Below are positions 1-5,067 of a stretch of 5,679 nt of DNA, piece after piece (the first letter of the stretch is position 1; each line of letters starts with the position of its first letter). A model generated the notes under the pieces. That model was not told the DNA's origin and searched no databases. It was given only the letters and a program-made list of their open reading frames with translations. The position numbers and the translations under genes are program-made. The stretch comes from Spirosoma sp. (lineage in GTDB: Bacteria > Bacteroidota > Bacteroidia > Cytophagales > Spirosomataceae), in NCBI GenBank assembly GCA_028288385.1, contig JAQBNX010000014.1, positions 1 to 5,679 of the forward strand, written 5' to 3'.

Positions 1-2
1 TT

Positions 3-71
3 CTGGAGTTGTTTCTGGCTAATCCTTATCAAAAGCTGGTTTCTCGTTCTGAGGATGTATTCATCGAATAG
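3..71 (+). CDS. 3' end of an unidentified gene (partial)
   Basis: Frame 3 is open from the window edge and gives 22 residues, LELFLANPYQKLVSRSEDVF followed by I-E, then TAG at 69-71. The composition (amphipathic Leu/Phe stretch, then a charged polar end) looks like a natural C-terminus, and the other two + frames give a quick stop or a Cys/Trp-rich, implausible peptide. The family cannot be named from so little. The next gene starts about 217 bases downstream on the same strand, so co-transcription is possible but unsupported. Confidence 0.45.
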   Translation: MELFLANPYQKLVSRSEDVFIE

Positions 72-192
72 ATACAGTCAAGGTTATAGATGCGGTGAGA
101 TAAGGGTCGTTAACTGCTGTTCAACGAGATGACCATTCACTCAAAAGATTACCCATCGATGGTTGTATAGCCATACCTTTTGACAACACTAA

Positions 193-207
193 TTGTGGGT
201 GCCACAA
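193..207. promoter_or_regulatory. Short dyad TTGTGG-GTG-CCACAA upstream of the M6-like gene
   Basis: A perfect 6-bp inverted repeat with a 3-base spacer lies about 80 bases before the ATG at 288. It could be an operator half-site pair or a small hairpin in the 5' leader. A relaxed Bacteroidota -7 element (TACCTTTTG, one base longer than TAnnTTTG) sits just upstream at 174-182, without a properly spaced -33 box. The regulatory role is inference. Confidence 0.25.
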
Positions 208-236
208 CTGTAAGACAGCGGGCGTAAAGCCGATGT

Positions 237-255
237 TGAACAGCCGTTGTGTTCA
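237..255. promoter_or_regulatory. Dyad TGAACA-N7-TGTTCA before the M6-like gene start
   Basis: This perfect 6-7-6 inverted repeat has the geometry of a dimeric repressor site and lies 33-51 bases before the ATG at 288. It overlaps the alternative GTG start at 249, which is one reason to prefer the later ATG. No bound regulator is encoded nearby that could be assigned to it. Confidence 0.25.
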
Positions 256-287
256 CTCGGGTAGCCTGTTTATCTACTTATCCACCC

Positions 288-1667
288 ATGCCAAACCCTA
301 TGTTAACCCTTCAATGCGCCATCGTATTGGTTCACCTGAATGACGCCACACCCACCCAACCCCGCGCTTTTTTTGACGACCTGCTACTGGGTGACTCCCA
401 AAGCCTGCGTCAATACTGGCTCGACAATTCGCTGGGAGCCCTGGACCTGACTGGCGAGCCCTCAACTGGCTCCCGCGTGTTCGACTGGCAACCGCTGTGG
501 CAGGATTCCCTAACCTTCCAGCGGGAGTTTAGGGCTTCAACCGATAAGTCGATCTATTGGCAGAACATCGCCCTTCAGCACCGGGACTTTCAGGCTTTTA
601 CCCAGAACGCGCCATTTCATCATTTCCCCTTTGATCTGGTCTTTCTGGTTATTCACGGCGCTGGCCCGTTTGATGTATTAACCGCCGTGTATAGCGATTA
701 CGTGAAGCTGTTACTGCCCTGGCCTCCTACTCCAGGTACCCCCTCTATCGAACCCCGCCATCCTTACCTGTTGCCTCTCGATGCCGCAGGCATTCCCGAT
801 TCGACGGGTCTGACTTATCTGGCCCGCCAAATTGGTCATTACCTCAACCTTCCCCTCAGCCGCGATAACTCCGAACACGAACACCCGGCTGCTCCCTCCT
901 CCCATGGTGCCTTCAACGACTTTTATGACATGATGAGTAGCGATTTAGTCACCTTCCAGTACAATAGCCCCCGTTATGGCCGGTCCGGCCCGGGGCTTTG
1001 CGCCATCCAGCGCCAAAATAAGCACTGGCTTCCCCCTGAATCGGTTCGCCGTTTTTCGGGGGGAGCATCCTTCACGACCGACATCTGCTTGACCTCCCTG
1101 AGCTGGTATGAGACCACAGGCCGCCTTCAGTCGCCCGCTACCCCTGTTCCGGTGCTGATGGTCAACATCGGCGATCAATTCGCGATTGAATTCCGCACCC
1201 GCGAAGGCTGGGATGCGGGCATGTCCACTGCCCAGACAATCCTGATTCACCAGATGCTTCGTAGCCAGGATCCAGCCGGTGCGTTGATCTACCAACCTAT
1301 TCTCATGAAGTCATCGCCCGGTAGCGGCTTCGGGGGTGACCAACGCAGCATCCTCCATGAGTGGGCCCTAGACCAGGAATGGGACAGCCGCGGGTCGGGC
1401 AATTCGGCCTATCCCGACCTTGACTCCCTCTTGATTGGACACACGCGAATCCGGATGCTGCGCTATGAGCCCGATCACCACCGGGCGTGTGTGCGGATAG
1501 CGCACAGTCCGCCCTACTTCCCCCTCCACATCCGGTTTCTCGAGGAATTGTACCGCTACCAGGGCTGTCTGCTGCTCGTGGATGGTCAGTTTACCCAGTT
1601 TACCCCCGATGATAAGGTAACTACGCTGGCGCGGCAGTTGACGGCGATTGAACCAACTGAAAGATGA
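288..1667 (+). CDS. M6-type metallopeptidase-like protein with degenerate active site
   Basis: The 459-residue protein has sequence features recalled from M6/immune inhibitor A-like peptidases. These are an N-terminal beta strand (AIVLVHL, about 11-17), SLRQYWLDNSLGALDLTG (39-56, the 'S-x-R-x-Y-[YF]..S.G.LDLTG' block), YDMMS (213-217), SGPGL (233-237), REGWDAG (305-311) and LIHQM (319-323). The zinc motif HExxH is replaced by RQIGH (180-184), losing the first His and the catalytic Glu. The later ligand position, usually His or Asp, appears to be Leu190. It is therefore probably not a peptidase; a binding or structural role is inference. There is no signal peptide, so it is likely cytosolic. 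GTG 249 and ATG 300 are alternative starts; ATG 288 lies just before the first conserved strand and has no Shine-Dalgarno. The gene stops at TGA 1665-1667, apparently early because of a frameshift (see the coiled-coil segment that follows). Confidence 0.75.
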   Translation: MPNPMLTLQCAIVLVHLNDATPTQPRAFFDDLLLGDSQSLRQYWLDNSLGALDLTGEPSTGSRVFDWQPLWQDSLTFQREFRASTDKSIYWQNIALQHRDFQAFTQNAPFHHFPFDLVFLVIHGAGPFDVLTAVYSDYVKLLLPWPPTPGTPSIEPRHPYLLPLDAAGIPDSTGLTYLARQIGHYLNLPLSRDNSEHEHPAAPSSHGAFNDFYDMMSSDLVTFQYNSPRYGRSGPGLCAIQRQNKHWLPPESVRRFSGGASFTTDICLTSLSWYETTGRLQSPATPVPVLMVNIGDQFAIEFRTREGWDAGMSTAQTILIHQMLRSQDPAGALIYQPILMKSSPGSGFGGDQRSILHEWALDQEWDSRGSGNSAYPDLDSLLIGHTRIRMLRYEPDHHRACVRIAHSPPYFPLHIRFLEELYRYQGCLLLVDGQFTQFTPDDKVTTLARQLTAIEPTER

Positions 1668-1776
1668 AGCCTCACTCCGCTTTCAGCTGGCTCAGCTCCA
1701 AGCCATCAGTAAGAACACCCAACAGCAAATCGATAGCCTGCAGAACCAACTCAAACAGGGAAAGCAACAGCCGTAG
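1642..1776 (+). pseudogene. Frame-shifted coiled-coil tail of the M6-like gene
   Basis: In the +1 frame relative to the preceding gene, codons from 1642 to TAG 1774-1776 are open. From 1654 they encode a Gln/Leu-rich peptide starting QLKDEASLRFQLAQLQ and ending NQLKQGKQQP. Leu/Ile residues recur every 3-4 positions, as in a coiled coil. Dropping one C from the CC at 1653-1654 would join it in frame after ...LTAIE, giving one protein of about 495 residues. A terminator-like hairpin starts a few bases after this TAG rather than after the upstream TGA, which supports 1776 as the original gene end. Reading 1664-1867 as a separate gene gives a low-complexity Ser/Asn/Arg peptide and is less plausible. 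The shift could be a real mutation or a sequencing error; no slippery heptamer is seen, so programmed frameshifting is not indicated. Confidence 0.6.
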
Positions 1777-1813
1777 GAAAAAGGCCCAGTTCAAAACCGG
1801 GCTCTTCCTGTTT
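1777..1813 (+). terminator. Terminator-like hairpin after the M6-like gene
   Basis: A run of A (1778-1782) precedes a stem with GCCC-a-GTT pairing to AAC-c-GGGC (1784-1802, one A/C mismatch, 3-base loop CAA). A T-rich tract, TCTTCCTGTTT, follows. It lies immediately after the coiled-coil stop codon at 1776 and separates this gene from the M23-like gene. The broken stem and imperfect T-tract limit confidence. Confidence 0.5.
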
Positions 1814-1917
1814 GAAGCCTCAAAAGCGGGTCGTTATCCCTCGCTAAACGGGCTAAACGGATCGTGATCCCTCGGCCCTTCTAGCCTAGGTAAAGCAACT
1901 TTTATAACGGAGGCTGG

Positions 1918-1962
1918 ATGGCCCCTTGTCTACTAAAGCTCCTTATTCTCCATTTGTCATGA
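1918..1962 (+). CDS. Possible 14-codon leader ORF coupled to the M23-like gene
   Basis: ATG 1918 is preceded by GGAGG (1909-1913, 4-base spacer), the only strong Shine-Dalgarno seen in the window. It opens a peptide MAPCLLKLLILHLS that ends at TGA 1960-1962. The stop overlaps the ATG of the next gene as ATGA (1959-1962), the classic arrangement for translational coupling. The peptide is hydrophobic with no recognisable family. The alternative is that GGAGG serves the TTG at 1926, which would extend the M23-like protein by 11 residues before its signal peptide; that is less likely. Function as a leader peptide is inference. Confidence 0.3.
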   Translation: MAPCLLKLLILHLS

Positions 1963-2897
1963 ATCATCTGCTCACCCTCACCGGCTTAACCCTGTTGCTT
2001 TTCATCAAGGCCAACGCCCAATCACCCATTGAGGTATTTTATGAAAGAGACAACACGGGGGCGCTGGCCTTTTCGTGTCGTAATACGGGCTTCTGCCCCT
2101 ACACCATTACCATTACCTTCACCCAATTGATCGGGCTGCGGACCTCGGCAACGCTACCCTTTCAGGCCGATGTCCGGCCGGGGCAGCAGTCGCTTTTCAA
2201 GCTACAGCCTCAACCCAATCAAGCTACCTCGTTTCAGTATAAAGTCAGCGCTATCAAAGGCTGTCAACGACCAAAAATTGATACGGCTGTGGTGTACCTG
2301 CTACCTGCCAGTCCAGGCAAACGGGTTAGTGCCACCGAAGTAGCGTATATTGGTAAACTCTATGCTGGCCAAGAAGACCCTAAAGACTGGTATTCGCTGG
2401 CCATTAAAATGAATAGCGGAGACACCGTGTTTGCGGCCCGCCGGGGAATGGTAACCACGGTGCGCAGTGATGCTACGCCCATCGGGACTCATCTGGGGTT
2501 CAACCGCGACGACAACCTGGTCGAGATCAATCATGCCGACTGTAGCTTTGCTACCTACACCGTTTTTCGGTCGAATAGTATTTTCGTCAAGCCGGGTCAG
2601 TTTGTCGAAGCGGGAAGTCCACTGGGTATCGTTGGGGGCGAAAACTACGATTATGGGCCGCATGTGCGGTTTGCCGTGCATTATAATTACGAAACGCCTG
2701 TCATTAAAAACGGTCAGCCCACCGATGAGAAGCATTATTGGGCCTATGTGCCGATTCGGTTCTGGCTCAAGGAGGAGCAGCAAACCGGCCGGTTAGCGCC
2801 CCGAAAGGCTTACCTGTCGGACCATCCTACATCGGTTATTGAACAGGAAATGAGCAAACGGGAAGTGAAGAAGTGGCAGAAGAGCCACGTAAAATAA
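1959..2897 (+). CDS. Secreted M23/LytM-like protein lacking zinc ligands
   Basis: This 312-residue protein starts at ATG 1959 with a clear Sec signal peptide (LLTLTGLTLLLFI core, cleavage near Ala-Asn-Ala-Gln, 18-21). A beta-rich, probably Ig-like region follows (about 22-120, with Cys40 and Cys46), then an M23 (lysostaphin/LytM) fold. The fold shows SGDTVFAARRGMV (153-165), NLVEINHADCSFATY (186-200), VKPGQFVEAGSPLGIVGG (210-227) and GPHVRF (233-238). In active M23 enzymes an HxxxD motif and the second His of HxH bind zinc. Here the first site aligns with Trp144/Ala148 and HxH has become HVR, so peptidoglycan cleavage is unlikely; a cell-wall binding or regulatory role is inference. The C-terminal tail is Lys/Arg-rich (about 279-312). 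The TTG at 1926 would add residues before the signal peptide and is disfavoured. Confidence 0.8.
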   Translation: MNHLLTLTGLTLLLFIKANAQSPIEVFYERDNTGALAFSCRNTGFCPYTITITFTQLIGLRTSATLPFQADVRPGQQSLFKLQPQPNQATSFQYKVSAIKGCQRPKIDTAVVYLLPASPGKRVSATEVAYIGKLYAGQEDPKDWYSLAIKMNSGDTVFAARRGMVTTVRSDATPIGTHLGFNRDDNLVEINHADCSFATYTVFRSNSIFVKPGQFVEAGSPLGIVGGENYDYGPHVRFAVHYNYETPVIKNGQPTDEKHYWAYVPIRFWLKEEQQTGRLAPRKAYLSDHPTSVIEQEMSKREVKKWQKSHVK

Positions 2898-2950
2898 GGG
2901 CGCTTCTCCTCTTCGATAATAGGCACACACGGCTTGATTACCTTGAATCC

Positions 2951-2982
2951 TACCGCCCCACGGCTCGGGCTAAAGGGCGGTA
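2951..2982 (+). terminator. Inverted repeat TACCGCCC/GGGCGGTA downstream of the M23-like gene
   Basis: A perfect 8-bp GC-rich stem (2951-2958 with 2975-2982) encloses a 16-base loop, 54 bases after the stop codon. There is no T-tract, so intrinsic termination is uncertain; it may only stabilise the 3' end of the transcript. Confidence 0.3.
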
Positions 2983-3144
2983 TTGGGTTCACTACCCGGT
3001 ACATGATCCAGCGATATCGAGTCCTATGTTTAATCGGAAAGTAGTCTATGGCGGATTGTTAGGGGTAGGTATTGAAGTCGTTTGGGAACCGTTTCCAACT
3101 CGTTTGGGCCAGTAGGGGATGGATAGCGGGCCGGTAGCAGAGCA

Positions 3145-3160
3145 GATGGCTATGGCCATC
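3145..3160. repeat. Small hairpin GATGGC-TATG-GCCATC
   Basis: A perfect 6-bp inverted repeat with a 4-base loop. A second weaker pairing, GGGATGG (3116-3122) with CCATCCC (3156-3162), overlaps it, so alternative folds are possible. No T-tract follows, and function is unknown. Confidence 0.3.
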
Positions 3161-3270
3161 CCTTCACCGCTTATACCCCCTTCAGCTGGCGCTTGGTAGG
3201 CTAGACCCTAAAACAGCCTGATCACGTTCGAACTCGCTGGTCAGCCTGAAAATAGAAGAGAGTGCGCTAT

Positions 3271-3319
3271 GCCCGTTTGCCTCTAGCCGGTCGTATAGGC
3301 TTGCTATAGGCAAACGGGC
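3271..3319. repeat. Strong 17-bp stem inverted repeat
   Basis: The left arm GCCCGTTTGCCTCTAGC (3271-3287) pairs with GCTATAGGCAAACGGGC (3303-3319) at 16 of 17 positions around a 15-base loop. The loop and right arm also contain TATAGGC twice, exactly 11 bp apart (3294 and 3305). No T-tract flanks either side, so it is not a typical terminator. It could be a structured RNA element, a cruciform or a protein site. Confidence 0.6.
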
Positions 3320-3425
3320 GTAACGGAATGTCAGCCTACCCATTTGAGCGAAATCACCCTGGAAAACGTTTCCCATACGGCCCCAAACGCGGTGTTTCTG
3401 GACGTCAAGATGGGTGGTCATTTGT

Positions 3426-3441
3426 GCCCCTGATTTGGGGC
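3426..3441. repeat. Hairpin GCCCC-TGATTT-GGGGC
   Basis: A perfect 5-bp GC stem with a 6-base loop abuts the start of the 11-bp repeat cluster that follows. It is too short to assign a function. Confidence 0.35.
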
Positions 3442-3505
3442 TTGCAGACAAGCTGTTTGCAAACTGTCTACAAACTGTCTGCATGTTGTCTGCATGTGTA
3501 TGACA
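3440..3505. repeat. Six-unit 11-bp repeat cluster (AACTGTCTGCA type)
   Basis: Consecutive 11-base units are gcttgcagaca, agctgtttgca, aactgtctaca, aactgtctgca, tgttgtctgca and tgtgtatgaca. The central four share the core ctgtctgca, while the outer two are degenerate. The period is exactly 11 throughout and the array does not encode a convincing protein. It is the first of several clusters in this region with a spacing near one helical turn. Confidence 0.7.
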
Positions 3506-3602
3506 GGCAACCGATTGGCGATAAGGCTATTTAACAGGGCCCGATTCGCTGAGCCATCCTCTATTTCGCTCCCTTACGGGCTGATACGCACCGTGAAGCC
3601 AT

Positions 3603-3631
3603 CCAAAAGGGCATTTCGATTGCCCTTTTGG
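3603..3631. terminator. Bidirectional terminator-like hairpin
   Basis: CCAAAAGGGCA (3603-3613) and TGCCCTTTTGG (3621-3631) form a perfect 11-bp stem around the 7-base loop TTTCGAT. A and T tracts are built into opposite arms, so each strand ends its GC stem in a run of T, as in bidirectional terminators between convergent genes. It lies about 700 bases past the + gene and 930 past the - gene, unusually far for that job. Confidence 0.5.
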
Positions 3632-3659
3632 CCCCAATCTATTCCTTGCCGCCCGTAAA

Positions 3660-3690
3660 TCACCGGTGAATACACCCCTATCACCGGGTT
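3660..3690. repeat. TCACCGG motifs about two helical turns apart
   Basis: TCACCGG occurs at 3660 and 3681 (21 bp apart), with the related TACACCC at 3671 between them. The first copy is part of the perfect palindrome TCACCGGTGA (3660-3669). The set is small, and is listed because its spacing matches that of the larger clusters around it. Confidence 0.4.
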
Positions 3691-3827
3691 GGGATGCTAT
3701 TGAAAAAAGTAGACAAACCACTGCACCATATCGCACCGGGCGGAACGGAGAACTGCGCTTAGCGGTGGGTACCACTATCGTGCACTGTTGACCCGTGTAA
3801 GCAGTCCAGCCGCTGGTCTTTCCTGGA

Positions 3828-3929
3828 TATAACACGGTCATAACCGCACTATAACGGATTGGCAATTGGTTATAACGAGTTATAACACTGTTATCACCTC
3901 GATATCACCAGCAAGTGGCTCGTTATAAT
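3828..3929. repeat. TATAAC/TATCAC array with 10-11 bp spacing
   Basis: Hexamers TATAAC (3828), CATAAC (3839), TATAAC (3850, 3871, 3881), TATCAC (3892, 3903) and TATAAT (3924) fall on a grid with steps of 10 or 11 bp. Two grid places (about 3861 and 3913) lack the motif. The mean step is 96/9, about 10.7 bp. The intervening 4-5 bases are not conserved. Mixed 10/11 spacing suggests sites on one face of the helix rather than simple tandem duplication. Confidence 0.7.
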
Positions 3930-3959
3930 CAGACCAATTAAAATCCGTGAAACCTGTCT

Positions 3960-3992
3960 GCTACCGGCCCGTTACCAATTTGCTACCAGCTG
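3960..3992. repeat. Three GYTACC units at 11-bp spacing
   Basis: GCTACCGGCCC, GTTACCAATTT and GCTACCAGCTG follow one another, placing TACC at 3962, 3973 and 3984. Only the first six bases of each 11-base unit are conserved. The cluster lies directly between the TATAAC and GGTCCA arrays. Confidence 0.55.
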
Positions 3993-3996
3993 GCTT

Positions 3997-4071
3997 GGGC
4001 CGCGTATGGTCCATGCCGGTCCACACACGCTCCAAGCCGGTTTAGAAGCGGTCCACGCTAGGTTTCGAGCT
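3997..4071. repeat. GGTCCA array with 10-11 bp spacing
   Basis: Motif starts are GGGCCG (3997), GGTCCA (4008, 4018), GCTCCA (4029), GGTTTA (4039), GGTCCA (4050) and GGTTTC (4061). Steps are 11, 10, 11, 10, 11 and 11, with variable bases between. The alternating step averages close to the 10.5-bp turn of B-DNA. Confidence 0.65.
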
Positions 4072-4261
4072 ATTTTTATTTCATGCCAGTACCAGCGATG
4101 CACTATCGGCTATTGCGATCGGGATGCGGCTGCATTACCCGTTATGGCGGTCAATCGACGCTATATTGAGTAATTAGAGAGAAAGTTATCGGCCTTCCTC
4201 AGGGTCAAGATGGGCGCTATTGTGTTTAAATGAGCGCAAAACTAGTCTCGATACCACGCAG

Positions 4262-4390
4262 CTAACCGTTTCGTATTCGTTACCGTAACGGTTCAGTTAC
4301 CGTTTAGAAACCGTTTTATCCGTTTCTAAACTGTTTTTGTAACGGATACGAAACGGTTAGGGAACCGGTATATCGACTCGCGGACCGTTC
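4262..4390. repeat. ACCGTTT/AAACGGT array that is also a long inverted repeat
   Basis: Copies of (A)CCGTTT and its complement AAACGG recur mostly every 11 bp (reference bases near 4267, 4278, 4289, 4301, 4312, 4321, 4332, 4343, 4354, 4365, 4386). Forward-type copies dominate the left part and complement-type copies the right. The outer arms 4262-4283 and 4339-4360 are complementary at 21 of 22 positions. An inner pair, GTTTAGAAAC (4302-4311) and GTTTCTAAAC (4322-4331), is perfect. It could extrude as a cruciform or fold as RNA. No T-tract marks it as a terminator and no terminal transposon features are seen. Confidence 0.7.
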
Positions 4391-4557
4391 TTACTCACCA
4401 AAAATCGTAACAAGCGTCGCTAAGGTGCCGCCTACTTAGGGAATCAATTGAAGAATTACCCGAACGCTTTTAGGATTATAAGCGGTTGACCGGGCTGGCT
4501 GGTTCGTTTGAAGAGAGGTTCACTTATTGGAGCGATTGAGGAGAATGAGAAAAACTG

Positions 4558-4935
4558 TTACGGCTTATTTGTTTTTGCCACTTTCGCCCCGTTTTCCTCC
4601 GCACGAAACTTCACCATTCTGGCAATTAAATCCAAGGGCATGGGCTGGGTGAGTGGAAATTGAATCGATCCTTTTCCTTGTTTGTAAGCCGAAAGTTCTT
4701 GCTCAAAAGCGGCATTGCCTTTCGGTGTGGCGTAAAAACCGACGTGATTTTTGAATCCAGCGAAGTAAACCAGGTTACCGTTGAGGGTGAACGTTGGCAT
4801 AGCGTACTTGATGGTTTCCTGGGCGTTGGGCGCTGCGTGTTTTATGGTTTAGCGGATCTGTTGCAACGTCTCCTGAATGTCCTTCGGAAAGCGGGCGATG
4901 TACTCGTCAATGGTGTTCGGTTTATCCGTTCTCAT
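4558..4935 (-). pseudogene. DUF1801 (YdhG/Fra-like) gene with an in-frame stop at codon 29
   Basis: Read from ATG 4935-4933, the frame gives MRTDKPNTIDEYIARFPKDI, then QETLQQIR, a TAA (4851-4849), and then continues TIKHAAPNAQETIKYAMPTF through to TAA at 4560-4558. The whole 126-codon frame matches the DUF1801 family, including the AMPTFTLNGNLVYFAGFKNH-type core and the 'F P L x x P M P' stretch near residues 95-100. The family's best-known member, B. subtilis YdhG/Fra, is a frataxin-like iron chaperone; that role here is only inferred. Relatives commonly have Lys (AAA) where TAA now stands, so a single A-to-T change explains the loss. Nothing else is damaged, so the event is recent or a sequencing error. 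Restart at the internal ATG 4800-4798 would yield an 80-residue fragment missing the N-terminal helices. Confidence 0.8.
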
Positions 4936-5004
4936 GTCGATTGATGGTTATTAATCGGTGATAGGATCGTTCTAATTTGGTTTGCGCTTGGTTCGCTGTT
5001 AGCA

Positions 5005-5012
5005 CAAAGTTA
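5005..5012 (-). promoter_or_regulatory. Candidate Bacteroidota -7 box for the DUF1801 gene
   Basis: On the minus strand this reads TAACTTTG, an exact match to the Bacteroidota TAnnTTTG element, 70 bases upstream of the ATG at 4935. No clear TTG -33 box lies at the expected spacing, and one or two such octamers are expected by chance in a window this size. Confidence 0.35.
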
Positions 5013-5047
5013 CCCCGGACCAGGTCAGTACATACAGGGCATTTACG

Positions 5048-5067
5048 ACAAAAAGCGGGCGTTTTGT
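5048..5067 (-). terminator. Weak terminator-like hairpin after the HTH-DUF4870 gene
   Basis: On the minus strand, ACAAAA and TTTTGT arms flank CGCCCGCT, about 130 bases after the upstream gene's stop codon. The stem is A/T-rich and interrupted, so the call is tentative. Confidence 0.25.

Larger units (their letters stand above)
2898..4557. other. Long gene-free region between convergent genes, rich in ordered repeats
   Basis: No reading frame here gives a recognisable or protein-like product. The candidate frames (2873-3115 +, 3182-3484 -, 3328-3534 +, 3527-3865 -) run through repeats and have implausible composition. The stretch holds several stem-loops and five clusters of short motifs recurring every 10-11 bp, itemised separately. 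Segments 3000-3110, 3520-3590, 4080-4250 and 4395-4557 show nothing I can name. At 1.66 kb the gap is very long for two convergent genes, which normally need only terminators between them. Confidence 0.7.

Noticed and set aside
1664..1867. 67-codon + frame starting ATGA-overlapped with the M6-like stop
   Set aside because: Its product is Ser/Asn/Arg-rich with no protein-like pattern, and it overlaps the coiled-coil frame and the terminator-like hairpin, which explain the same bases better.
2873..3115. 80-codon + frame starting inside the end of the M23-like gene
   Set aside because: No recognisable family, no start signal, and it runs across the 2951-2982 inverted repeat.
3182..3865. Open frames on both strands (3182-3484 -, 3328-3534 +, 3527-3865 -)
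   Set aside because: They span hairpins and the 11-bp repeats, have implausible composition and no signs of a domain.
3828..3929. Replication origin with DnaA boxes
   Set aside because: TTATCAC resembles part of a DnaA box, but no full TTATCCACA copies cluster here and no dnaA, rep or par gene is visible.
3404..4214. Eleven-base word GTCAAGATGGG at 3404 and 4204
   Set aside because: A single shared 11-mer in a region this long is not much beyond chance.
4238..4245. Minus-strand TAGTTTTG matching the Bacteroidota -7 box
   Set aside because: It has no gene downstream in that direction, and such octamers occur by chance a few times in a window this size.
4262..4360. Transposon terminal inverted repeats or a MITE
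   Set aside because: The arms are built from the local 11-bp motif, no flanking target duplication is seen and no second copy exists in the window.
3440..4390. CRISPR array
   Set aside because: Repeats are 6-11 bp with 4-5 bp between conserved cores, far shorter than CRISPR repeats and spacers, and no cas gene is present.
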